Of a stretch of 64,000 nucleotides of DNA, positions 7,973 through 23,800 are shown piece after piece. The translations under genes and the position numbers were made by a program. Under the pieces are notes generated by a model that ran no database searches, was not told the origin of the DNA, and saw only the letters and a list, made by a program, of their open reading frames with translations. Each line of letters opens with the position of its first letter. Position 1 is the first letter of the stretch. The stretch comes from Jatrophihabitans sp035642535 (GTDB lineage: Bacteria > Actinomycetota > Actinomycetes > Mycobacteriales > Jatrophihabitantaceae), in NCBI GenBank assembly GCA_035642535.1, contig DASQSE010000050.1, forward strand, positions 1 through 64,000. The letters run 5' to 3'.

Positions 7973-9160
7973 CTAGCGTCCGAGACGTTGCTCGCTGAAG
8001 AACGCGGCGATGTCGGCACTGAGCACCTCGGGCTGCTCGGCGGCGGGAAAGTGGCCGCCGTGCGGCATCGGAGTCCGCCGCCGCACGTTGTACAGCCGCT
8101 GCGCCCATTCCGGTGGCGGTGTGCCGTCGTCGATGAACTGGTTGGCGAACACGGCGAGCGCGGTGGGCACCTCGACTCGATCGTCGATCGTGAGCGCATC
8201 CGACAACGTCCGATTCTCGACGTAGTCGCGCACCGACGTGGTGATCGTCTGCGTAACCCGGTAGATGGTCACAACGGTGAGCAGGAGGTCGCGGTCGAAG
8301 ACCGACTCGAGGTTCCCGCCGCAATCCGACCAGGCGCGCCACTTCTCGAGGATCCAGGCCGCCAGGCCGACCGGTGAGTCGTTGAGCCCGTAGCTGAGCG
8401 TCCGCGGTCGGGTCGACTGGATGGCTCCGTAGCCGCGGTCATCCTCGCGCCAGCGCTGGTACTGCGCGCGGTAGCTGCGTTCGGCCTCCGACAGCGGCGC
8501 CGAGCCGGGGCCGAGGTAGGGCTGTAGGTCGAGATTGCCGAGATGGATCCCGAGCAGCGGGTCGGGCTCGTCCAATGCCATGAACGTCGTCACCGCCGAG
8601 CCCCAGTCGGTGCCGTGCGCGCCGAAGCGTCGGTAGCCGAGGCCGCGCATCAGCCGATGCCACAGCCGGGCGGTGTCGCGGTGCGTCAGGCCGGTGCGCG
8701 TCGGACGCTCGGAGAATCCGTAGCCCGGCAAGGACGGAATCACCACATCGAAGCCCGGATCGCCCTCGCGGCCGTGGCTGGCGGGGTCGGTCAGCCAGGG
8801 CACGATGTCGAGGAACTCGACGAAGCAGCTTGGCCAGCCGTTGGTGAGGATCAGTGGAATCCCGGCTCCGGTGCGGGATCGCTCGTGCAGGAAATGGACG
8901 CGCTGCCCGTCGATGTCGGCCACGAACTGCCGAAAGCCGTTCAGCCGGCGCTCCTGCGCCCGCCAGTCGAACGTCTCGGCCCAGTACGTCGTCAGTTCGC
9001 GCAGGTACGCCAGATCCGCGCCCTGCTGCCAGGCCGGACCTGGCGAGTCGGGCGGCCAGCGCGTGTTCGCGATCCGGGCACGCAGGTCGGCCAGCACGTC
9101 GTCATGCACCGCGATGCGGAACGGCTCCGCGCGCAGGTCCGATGCGCCCTCGCTGGACAC
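7973..9160 (-). CDS. epoxide hydrolase (EHN domain, alpha/beta hydrolase fold)
   Basis: A 395-residue protein. The N-terminal ~110 residues match the epoxide hydrolase N-terminal domain (EPFRIAVHDDVLADLRARI, NTRWP, LRELTTYWAETFDWRAQERRLNGF). The alpha/beta hydrolase core follows with oxyanion-side NGWPSCFVEFLDIVPWL, VIPSLPGYGFSERP, and the nucleophile elbow HGTDWGSAV whose Asp is the expected nucleophile. GTG at 9160 is chosen for its GAGGGAG Shine-Dalgarno; an upstream ATG at 9205 lacks one. It likely opens epoxides to diols in the cytosol. It is divergent from the acyl reductase gene with a 132-base shared promoter region, so a link to the lipid locus is possible but unproven. Confidence 0.85.
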   Translation of the reverse strand: MSSEGASDLRAEPFRIAVHDDVLADLRARIANTRWPPDSPGPAWQQGADLAYLRELTTYWAETFDWRAQERRLNGFRQFVADIDGQRVHFLHERSRTGAGIPLILTNGWPSCFVEFLDIVPWLTDPASHGREGDPGFDVVIPSLPGYGFSERPTRTGLTHRDTARLWHRLMRGLGYRRFGAHGTDWGSAVTTFMALDEPDPLLGIHLGNLDLQPYLGPGSAPLSEAERSYRAQYQRWREDDRGYGAIQSTRPRTLSYGLNDSPVGLAAWILEKWRAWSDCGGNLESVFDRDLLLTVVTIYRVTQTITTSVRDYVENRTLSDALTIDDRVEVPTALAVFANQFIDDGTPPPEWAQRLYNVRRRTPMPHGGHFPAAEQPEVLSADIAAFFSEQRLGR

Positions 9161-9292
9161 TGTGTCTCCCTCTTGGTTATCCGGAGGATGCGCCGTCCTG
9201 CCCAAGGCAATGGGCCCAACGCCTCTGCCGTGCGGCCCTCGGCTCTAACAGTCTGGAGGAGGCCACCAACCGCATCCATCAGCAAGGCGATT

Positions 9293-11392
9293 ATGCGCAT
9301 GGCGACTGAACGAGCACGGCGACGTCCCGCTGCGGCGAAGCGCGAGACTGCCCTCGTCGTCAACGTGAGCCTGCTCGATCCGAGCGGAACCGACGACGCC
9401 CAGGTCAGCTTCCTCGGCCGAGATGTCCGCATCCTCCGAATCGGGACCGGCGGGCAGGTCGAGGCCGCCCGCGCCGCGGTGCGGAAGTGGGCCGGACGGG
9501 CCCAGGCGATCGCGGTGACCGGCGTGCCGGAGGCGCGCGCCACCGGGCGGTACAACGGCGACCTGAAGAGCATCGCGGGCCCGGACAACGGCACCGGCGC
9601 GCCCGTCACGTACGGAGACGCGCTGCGCAATGTGCTGCCCGAGTGGTCGGTCCGGCACATCCAGAGGCGGCTGCCGGGCTACTTCAACAACGCGCGCGTC
9701 GTTGTCCTCGGCGGCGAGAATCACGAATCCACCACGCGGATCCTGCGCGAATACACCGCGAACATCTCTGTCGCCGAGCCGCCGCTGCTCGACCTGCTCG
9801 ACGAACTCGAGGGCATCCCGTTGGTGGGGCCGTCCGCGGCCATCGGTCTGCGGCCGATGCACCGGCTACCGGGCCGGGTGCAGTCGATGCTCCGCACGCC
9901 GGGCCTCGTCGGACATGCCTTCGCCCACCGGGCTGCGCGCGACGCCGACGTCATCGTGGCCGCCTACGACGAACTCATCGATTTCAACGTCGCCGACCTC
10001 CACGGCAAGACCGTCATCACCACGGCGATCTCCGACGACCGGCTCGCCGAACTGGCGCGGCGCGACGTCGACATGGTGCTCGACACCACCCCACAGCCGT
10101 TCCCGGTTGTTGTCGAGGAGGCGGTGCTCGAGGCGCTCATGCTTGTCTCGTCGCCCGGCTGCCGGGCGCTCTCGGACGACGAGTTGCTCGAGAAGGTCGA
10201 GGCCGCGGACCTGGCGCCTCGCGTGCTGCAGCCCAACGGGCCACGGCGCAAGAGCCGCTTCGCCTTCGTCATCCATCCGCTTTCGCAGCGGAACTTCGAG
10301 AACGTCGAGCCCCTGCGGACGATCTCCAAGGTTGCGCCGCACGTCGTGCTGGACGCCGTGGAGAGAGCGGTGGCCTACATGCCGCCGTTCACGTACAGCC
10401 ACGTCACGGGCGTCCGTTCGCCCACCGGGGCGGAGGCCGAGGGCTGGCTCATCACGGTCGGCGGCACCCCGAAGCAGCTGATGGCGCACAGCCCGGAGTT
10501 CACCTACGGCCAGCTGCTCGCCGCGGCCGACATCGCACAGAAGCTCGGCGCACAGATGATGGGGCTCGGCGCGTTCACGAAGGTCGTCGGCGATGCCGGA
10601 GTGACGGTCGCACGGCGTGCCCCGCTGCCCGTGACCACAGGCAACAGCTACAGCGCATCCGCCGCGCTCTGGGCAGCGCACGAGGCGATCCGGCAGCTCG
10701 GCCTCCTCGAGGTCGACGCCGACGGTGTGCTGCGCGGCAAGACGATGGTCGTCGGCGCCACTGGAGCCATCGGATCGGTGTGCGCGCGCCTGCTGGCGCT
10801 CGCCAGTGACGAGGTGTGGCTGGTGTCGCCCGAGACCGCCAAGTTGCTCGCCCTCAAGGGGGAGATCGAGCGAGACAAGCCACGGGCGCAGATCCACGTG
10901 GCCGCAACGCCGGAAGGTCATCTCGGCGAGATGGACCTCATCGTCACGGCGACGTCCGGCGCCGGCAAGCGCGTCCTCGACATCACGAGCGTCAAGCCGG
11001 GTTGTGTGATCACGGACGTGGCCCGGCCGCTCGACCTCTCCGCGGAGGATGTCGCACGCCGCCCCGACGTCCTCGTCATCGAGTCCGGCGAGATCGAGTT
11101 GCCCGGCGACGTGCACATGCGAGACGTCGGTCTGCCCGACGGCGTCGCATACGCGTGCCTCGCAGAGACGGTCGTGCTCGCGCTCGAGGGACGCTACGAG
11201 ACATTCACCGTCGGGCGCGACATCGATTGGGAGAAGGTCAAGGAGATCTACCGGCTCGGCCTCAAGCACGGTATGAAGCTTGCCGCGATCTCCGGCGTCC
11301 CCGGCGTCTTCACCGAGGCCGACATCGCGCGGACCCGCGACCTCGCGCGCGCCGCGCTGGACCGCAGCGCCGCGGCCCGTTCCGCCGGCTGA
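9293..11392 (+). CDS. long-chain acyl-ACP/acyl-CoA reductase-like protein (fatty-aldehyde forming) with long N-terminal extension
   Basis: A 699-residue protein. The C-terminal half (about 340-690) follows the cyanobacterial acyl-ACP reductase (AAR) pattern: GLGAFTKVVGDAG, TTGNSYSASAALWA, the Rossmann motif VVGATGAIGSVCARLL, then YACLAETVVLALEGRYE-TFTVGRDIDW and LGLKHGM. Cys622 in ACLAET aligns with the AAR catalytic Cys, which forms the acyl-thioester before NADPH reduction to aldehyde. The first ~330 residues are an extra region I do not recognise. ATG 9293 is used (ATG 9299 is equally possible, no strong Shine-Dalgarno). It stands next to the PPTase and the ACC/PKS operon, suggesting it releases the synthase product as an aldehyde, which is inference. 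Confidence 0.75.
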   Translation: MRMATERARRRPAAAKRETALVVNVSLLDPSGTDDAQVSFLGRDVRILRIGTGGQVEAARAAVRKWAGRAQAIAVTGVPEARATGRYNGDLKSIAGPDNGTGAPVTYGDALRNVLPEWSVRHIQRRLPGYFNNARVVVLGGENHESTTRILREYTANISVAEPPLLDLLDELEGIPLVGPSAAIGLRPMHRLPGRVQSMLRTPGLVGHAFAHRAARDADVIVAAYDELIDFNVADLHGKTVITTAISDDRLAELARRDVDMVLDTTPQPFPVVVEEAVLEALMLVSSPGCRALSDDELLEKVEAADLAPRVLQPNGPRRKSRFAFVIHPLSQRNFENVEPLRTISKVAPHVVLDAVERAVAYMPPFTYSHVTGVRSPTGAEAEGWLITVGGTPKQLMAHSPEFTYGQLLAAADIAQKLGAQMMGLGAFTKVVGDAGVTVARRAPLPVTTGNSYSASAALWAAHEAIRQLGLLEVDADGVLRGKTMVVGATGAIGSVCARLLALASDEVWLVSPETAKLLALKGEIERDKPRAQIHVAATPEGHLGEMDLIVTATSGAGKRVLDITSVKPGCVITDVARPLDLSAEDVARRPDVLVIESGEIELPGDVHMRDVGLPDGVAYACLAETVVLALEGRYETFTVGRDIDWEKVKEIYRLGLKHGMKLAAISGVPGVFTEADIARTRDLARAALDRSAAARSAG

Positions 11393-11411
11393 CCTGAGCT
11401 GCCCGGGCCGG

Positions 11412-12209
11412 ATGGCCCTACCCGCCGGCGCGTCTGCCGGTCACGGTGGGATGGTGCAGCGCTCGATGCGTTGGCTGGCCCGCCCGGCGGCCGGAGTCCC
11501 GGACGGTGACGACTGGTTGACGCCGCACGAGCGGGCGTACGCGGATCGACAGCGGTTCACGAAGCGCCGCAGCGAGTTCCGGATGGCCCGCTACGCGGCG
11601 AAGTCCGCGCTCGCCCGAGTCCTGGACCTGCCGGACGACGCAGCCGCGCTGGCCCGCATCGAGATCCGGCACGAGCCATCCGGCGCGCCGTTCGCGTGCG
11701 TAGACGGCCGGCGCGCCGACTGGCAGATCTCGCTGACCGACCGCGCCGACTGGGCGGTGTGCCTGCTCGCTCGCGGGGCCGGCCGGATCGGCTGTGACCT
11801 CGAGTTGGTCGAGCCGCGCAGCGCGGCGTTCGTCGCCGACTTCTTCACCGCCGCCGAGCAGTCCGTCGTCGCCGCTGCCGCGGAACGCGACCTCGCCGCG
11901 AACCTCATCTGGTCGGCGAAGGAGAGCGCGCTCAAGGTGCTCACCACCGGACTGCGCCGCGACACCCGATCGGTCGAGGTGAGCGCCACCCCGACCGGAT
12001 CGGGCTGGCGACCGCTGCAGATCACTGCGGTCGAGGGCGACGCCTATCCGGGGTGGTGGCGGCGGGACGGCAGCTTCGTCCTCACGATCGCGACCGCGAC
12101 CGCGACCGACCCGCCGGAGGCGCTGGAGCCCGAGCCGTTCGGCACCGCCGCGCCTGCCCACGGCTGGCTCGGTCAGCCGACTCGCGAGCCGGGCCCCACT
12201 CCTTCGTGA
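11412..12209 (+). CDS. 4'-phosphopantetheinyl transferase (Sfp type)
   Basis: A ~265-residue protein with the Sfp-superfamily motifs: GCDLELVEPRS (Mg2+-binding, GxDxE-like) at about residues 130-140 and WSAKESALK (the WxxKES/A motif) at about 178. These enzymes move phosphopantetheine from CoA onto a carrier-protein hydroxyl. The start is uncertain: ATG 11412 or ATG 11451, neither with a strong Shine-Dalgarno. It follows the acyl reductase by 19 bases in the same direction and is the obvious candidate to activate the two ACPs of the nearby megasynthase. A C-terminal ~40-residue Pro/Ala-rich tail is extra. Confidence 0.85.
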   Translation: MALPAGASAGHGGMVQRSMRWLARPAAGVPDGDDWLTPHERAYADRQRFTKRRSEFRMARYAAKSALARVLDLPDDAAALARIEIRHEPSGAPFACVDGRRADWQISLTDRADWAVCLLARGAGRIGCDLELVEPRSAAFVADFFTAAEQSVVAAAAERDLAANLIWSAKESALKVLTTGLRRDTRSVEVSATPTGSGWRPLQITAVEGDAYPGWWRRDGSFVLTIATATATDPPEALEPEPFGTAAPAHGWLGQPTREPGPTPS

Positions 12210-12223
12210 TGCCGTTCCCGTTG

Positions 12224-12258
12224 TGATCAACAGGCGTGAACGGTCCCCCGACAACCGT

Positions 12259-12274
<16 letters not shown>
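12224..12274. repeat. 51-bp palindromic intergenic element, copy 1
   Basis: Outer arms TGATCAACAGG (12224-12234) and CCTGTTGATCA (12264-12274) are perfect inverted repeats. The inner part also pairs (TGAACGGT with ACCGTTCA), giving a nearly full-length hairpin. It lies between the convergent PPTase and ACC genes. The ACC stop codon (12259-12261) and its last residues VDQQV are encoded inside it. Copies 2 and 3 at 45540 and 63098 have the same length and arms. Confidence 0.85.
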
Positions 12275-17834
<5,560 letters not shown>

Positions 17835-17838
<4 letters not shown>

Positions 17839-20800
17839 GCCGGGCTCAACTCAGGCTTGCCGGACGACGCCAGCGCCTGCCGCAGTTCGTCAGGGACCGT
17901 CGCCGGGATGGCGACCGTGCGGTAGCCGTCGAGGGCAAGCACCACCTGCCCGGCCGCGTCCTGGACGATGCAGTCGAACCCGTCGCCGCTCTGTGTCGCG
18001 GTCGCGTAGAGCGCGCCGGGCGGCGGATCCGCCACTATCCGCAGGCAGTCGACGCGCTGCGGGAGTGCAAGCCGACCGGTTTCGGCCGCCTCCAAGAGAC
18101 CCGCCCCCTGGAAGCACAGCTCGACCAGCCGGGGGAGGATCGCCGTCGGTCCACCACTCGCGGAATTCGGCGGCAGCTCGCTGGCGAATTGCGCCACGCT
18201 CGCGGCGTGGTCTCGCCAGGTCGCGCCGACGACCTGGTACGCGGGGCCGTGGAAGTACAGCTCGTAGACGCGATCGCTGCCCACCGTGGACTTCGGCTCG
18301 GTGATCGGCGCAGCGTGTTCGGGCTCCATCGGTGTCCGGCTGAGGATGACCTCACCGGTGAAGTGCACGGTGCGCTGCGGCTCGCTCGAACCGGGCAGCA
18401 ACCGCTGCGCCTCGAGCGTGCAACGGACGGCGATGTCCGTGTGATCGCGCACCGCCCGCGCGCGGATCGTCAGCTCTCTGGGCTCGTCCCGGTAGAACTT
18501 CAGCGGGGCCAGGAAGTCGACGTCCTCGAGCGCCGTCACGTGCCACTTCGGCGCCAGCAACCGAGCGACCTCGGCGAACGCCTCCAGCCCCATCACGCCC
18601 GGCAGTACGGCAACACCGTCGATCCGGTGATCGTTCAGGAACGGTTGCTGGACCGGGTCGAGTGTCGTGCGCACGACGAGCCCGTCCTCGACCAACTCCA
18701 CCGAGCCGATCATCGGTCCCGCATCCACGAGCACGGACGGCTCCAGTCCGCCCGCCGTTCGCGGTGCGGCCGCCAACATCCCGAGGCCGCCGGCGACGAC
18801 GACCTCGCCGTGCCGACCGCCATCGGTCAGTTCGTGCCGGATCCACGGGACGCCGATCTGCGGGTCGAGCATCTGCACGCCGGCCATCTCCATGATCTTC
18901 GGGATGCTGCCCCGGGTGGCCATGCCGATCCCGCCCCACGCCGTCCAGTCGATCGCCAGCGCACGCACCGTCGGGCGGGTGCGACGCATGTTGCTGACGA
19001 GCTTGCAGAGCAGGTCGTTGGCCGCGCTGTAGTCGGTCTGCCCGGCGTTGCCGAACCGGCCCGCGACCGAGCTGAACGCCACGACGGCGCCGAGCGGCAG
19101 TTCGCGCGCGGCATGCAGCAGGTTGAACCAGCCCTCGGTCTTCACATCGAAGACGAGGTCATACTCCCCCGGCTGCTTGTCGGGCAGCGACCGGCTGATC
19201 TCCAGCCCGGCCGCGTGCAGCAACACGTCGACGTGGCCACTCGTGCGCGCGATGTCGGCGACGGCGGAGCTGACGACGTCGGGATCGGTCAGGTCGACCT
19301 GGTAGTAGTGCGCCACGCCGCCGGCTGCCTCGATCGCCTCGATCGCGGCGAGTGCGGCTGCCGAGCGCTCGATCCTGGCGAGTTCCTTTCCGACGAGCAC
19401 CGGCGTTGGCCGCTCGCCGCGTTCCTTGAGCCGGGCTGCGATGTCGGTCATCAGCCCGTCCCGGTCGGTGCTGAATCGACGCACGTCGGTGTCGGAGCGC
19501 TCCGGTTCCGGCGTCAGGTCCAGCAGATGGAATGTGCCGCCGGAGACCGCCGCCAGGTCGGCAACGATCGCGGAGACGATGCTTCCTGCGGCACCGGTGA
19601 TCGCGAACACCGTGTCCGCGCCGAGCCGCATACCCGTGTGGCCGTTGCTCACCGGCTGTTCGGTGAGGGCGAGCGTCCATCGGGTGCCGTCGTCCACCAA
19701 CCCGACCTCGACGCAGCCGGCGTCGCGCTGCGTCTCGGCGACGAGCGCATCCGCGATCCGATCGGCTGCGTACCCGAGCGGAACGTCGACGGCCTTCACG
19801 AGCGCATCCGGCTGTTCGCGGTGGTAGGCCTTCGTGAAGCCGCTGACCGCACCGCCGAGCGGCGCAGTCGCGCCGGCTTCGTCATAGCCGTGCTGGCCGC
19901 CCATCCGCGTCGCGGACACCAGGAACGGCGCGGACGCGTAGCACGCGCGCATCGTGGTGTAGAGGTTCTTCACCCGCCGGCGCAGCGCCTCTCGCCAGCC
20001 GCCCAGGTCGAACTCGTCCACGGGTCCCTCGTCGTCGAGGGCGGCGAGCCAGTACACGCCGTGCACCGGCCCGTCGGCCAGCCACTGGTCGAGCGTCGCG
20101 GTCAGCGCCGCGGTTTCGACGCCGGCCGACAGCACGAGCGGAGTGACCTGCAACTGCTCGAGCCGACTGACCAGCTGATCCGCGACGCCGCCTTCGTCGG
20201 CCATGACGACGACTCGTGCGTCGGCGTTCAGCACGACGCCCGATTCGACGCAGACGTCGATCGCCGGGCGCAGCACGGGGATCGGCACGCGCCGCGGGAA
20301 GCGCTCGTCCGTCGCCTGCGCGTCGACCTGCGGCGCACTCGCGACGACCGGTTCCGCGACCGGCTCCGGCTGCTCGATCTTCGAACTGATCCAACCGATC
20401 ACATGGTTCAACGTCGGGAAGTCACGCAACTTCAGCGACTCGTCGCGCTCCACCCCGAACCGCGACCGCACCGCAGCGAACACCTCGGCCTGCTTGACCG
20501 TGTCCACCCCCAGATCAGCTTCCAAATCCAACTCCAGATCCAGCAACTCCGGCGGATACCCGGTCAACTCCGAGACGATCGAGACCACCGCCGCCGCAAC
20601 ATCCTCAGCAGATGCCGTCGGCGCAGCCGCAGCCTGCGGCTCCGGTGCGGGTTCGGCCTGCACCTCAGGTTCGGGCTCGGGCTGCGCCACGGCCGGCTGC
20701 TCGATCTTCGAACCGATCCAACCGATCACATGGTTCAGCGTCGGGAAATCACGCAACTTCAACGACTCGTCGCGCTCCACCCCGAACCGCGAACGCACCG

Positions 20801-23800
20801 CAGCGAACACCTCGGCCTGCTTGACCGTGTCCACCCCCAGATCAGCTTCCAGATCCAACTCCAGATCCAGCAACTCCGGCGGATACCCGGTCAGCCCCGA
20901 CACGATGTCGACGACCTCGGCAGCCAGATCGACCGCAGGCTCGGCCGCCACCGCCACTGCCACCGCCGCCGGTTCCGGCGCAACCTCGACCGGAGCCGTC
21001 TCGACCTGGACTTCCTCGACGACGGGCTGCACCTCGGGGGCGCGCTCGACGGGCTTCGGCTCGGGAACGCGCTCGACTGGCTTCGCGTCCGGCATACGAT
21101 CGACGATGCGCAGCCGGCGCTTGACGACCTCGACCTCGGCGTCCGGCCGTCCGGCGACGGCGCCCAGCCAGCTGCGCCACGCGGCCGGGTCGGCGATCCG
21201 GTAGCGGTAGCCCAGCCGATCCGGCGCGGGCCGACCGTGCTGCGATCCCGCAACGCGGCGCATCACGGTCATCGCGATCTGCGAGCCGAAACCTGCCGCC
21301 AGCCGCAGCGCGTACTCGACCGGGTAGTTGCCTCCGGTGGAGAGGTTGAGCGCCCCCAGGTCGGGGTCCGGCTCGCGGAAGTTCGGCACCGGCGGCACGA
21401 TGCCGGTCTCGAGCGCCTTGATGGCGACGACGTCCTCGATGCCGGCGCCCATCGCGTGGCCGGTGAAGCCCTTGGTGTTCGCGATGACAATCTTGTCGGC
21501 GGCGTCGCCGAAGGTGTTGCGCAGCGCGTTGATCTCCGCTGCCGCGCTGCCGCCGCGGGCCGGCGTGTACGTCTCGTGCGACATGAACACGAGTTCCGGC
21601 GCGATCGCGTGCCGGTCGATGCCGTAGGCCTCTGCCTGGCCGAGCACCTGCTCCATGACCTGGCTGACGTGGGCGAGATCGAGACGCGTGCCGTGGAAAG
21701 CGCTGTTCGCGGTGACCGCCCCGAGCACCTCACAGATCGGCCGGATGCCCCTCTCGGCAGCTGCGGCCGCGGTCTCGACCACCATCGCGGCCGCGCCCAT
21801 CCCGATGATCATGCCGTGCCTGCGCCGGTCGAACGGGATCGCGGCGTCCGCGACCCGCTCGTCGGTGGCCGCCGCCCCGCTCGCGAGGAATCCACTCGCG
21901 ACCCACGGGAGCAACTCGTCGTTCGTGGCGTCATCGGCGGACACGACGATCACTCGACGGCAGCGGCCGGCCCGGATCCAGTCCTGCGCGATGGCGATCG
22001 CCTGCGTTGTGCTCGCGCACGCCGCGTTCACCTGCGTGTTGGGGCCGCGCGCGCCGATCAACTCGGCGAACTGCGAGTGCCCCATCGACAATGCGCGGAA
22101 CAGGAAACGCCGATTGAACTCGAACGGCTCGGCCTCGATCAGCTTCTCCAACTCGGCGATGCGCTGGTCCGCCTCCGCCACTGCAGCGTCGTCGGACTGC
22201 ATCTTCGCGCGCACCGCGCGCAGCGCTGCCAGCTCGTGCCGCCGTGCGCGGTCCTCGCCGTACCGGCGCACGTCCTCGATGAACGAGCCGTAGCCGGGGA
22301 AGGCAGAGGCGTAGATGACACCGGTGTCGTCGCGCAGCTCGTCGGGCAGTCCCCAGCGCTCCGGCAGTTGGGTGCCGAGCGTGGTCGTCCGGTAGTGCAT
22401 GACGAGCGGGATGCCTGCGTCGCGCAGCGCGTCGAAGCCTGCACCGATCGCCAGCCGAGTGGCCTCGTCGAGCGCGAGGTCGCGGTCGCTCTCGACGCCG
22501 AAGTCGCCGACCAGGTCGAAGGGCGCATGCCGGCCGGCAAGTTTGATGACGTCGGCTTCGTCGTCGATCGTCTCGAACGTCGGGTCGCCCGACGCCCGCT
22601 TGACGAGTCGGGTGATGTGCCGGTTCACCATCTCCGTACGGAAACGCTGCGGGATGGTTTCGATGAACTGCTGGCCGGCGAGGATGCGCCCCACGTTCTC
22701 GTCGTCGAAGACGCGCGGCACGCCCGGCAGGCCGAGTGCCGCGCCGGTGATCACCACCGGCTTCGTGTCGGCGACCGGGCCCGGCTCGGGCTGCGGCGCG
22801 ACAGCGGGATCGTAGATCGCTCGGCTCTCATCAATGGCGTCGGCGAACAGCCTGCCGAGTTGCGCGTATGCGTCGGTGTTCATGAGGGTCCTCGCGATTG
22901 GGGCAGATGCGGTTGATGCAGGTGCGGTTGATGCGGCCGGAACGGGACTGGTGTCCGACTGCGCAGCGGGTTCGGCAACGACCGGCTCAGCGACCGGCTC
23001 AGCGGCCGGCGCAGGCGGTGCTTCGGCGCCGAGGCCCAGCCCGGCGGCGTACAGCCCGCACAGTGCCTGGTTCAACGAGACGGCGTCGCCGAACTTCGGG
23101 TGGTTGGTGAACAGGGCGACGACGTCGTCGTGCGCACTGCCGAGCACGTCCTCGACGAAGCCGTGCAGCGCCTTCTTCGGCCCGACCTCGACGAACACTC
23201 GCGCGCCCGCGGCATACAGCGTCTGCAGGCCCTTGACGAACTGCACGGGCGAGGCGACCTGCTTGCCGAGGATGTCGAGCATCGTGTCGACGTCGGCGTT
23301 GTCCGGGTAGAACTCGCCCGTCACGTTCGCGACGATCGGCAGTTGCGGCGGCCGCACGTCGAGCCGGCGCAACTGGACCTTCAGTGGGTCGCTCGCCGGC
23401 GCGACGATCGACGTGTGGAAAGCGTGGCTGACCGGGATCCGCGCCGCGGTGATGCCAGCGGCCTGGAAGGCTTCGATGATCTTCTCGACCGCGGTGGTGG
23501 CACCGCCGACCACGGCCTGGCTGTTGCTGTTGACGTTCGCAATCACGACGTAGCCGTCCGCCTCGGAGACGATCCGCTCGATCTCGGGCAGCGGACCGAA
23601 CACTGCTGCCATCGCGCCGTTGTCGTCGATCGTCAGGCTCGCCATCTCGTGGCCGCGCGCGCTGACCGCCTCGAGCGCGGAGTGGAAGTCGAGTGAGCCG
23701 GCCGCGACCAGCGCGCCGTACTCGCCCAGGCTGTGGCCCATGACCATGTCCGGCCGCACCCCGTGATCGGCCAGCAAGCGAGTCAGGGCAAGGTCGGTGG

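Noticed and set aside
20366..20907. Repeat pair as a possible CRISPR array
   Set aside because: Only two long units, in frame and encoding ACP domains.
18189..22916. Long open frame (over 1500 codons) on the plus strand opposite the megasynthase
   Set aside because: It is antisense to clear KS, ACP, KR and DH coding sequence and its product is Arg/His/Asp-rich with no domain; such shadows are normal at this GC content.
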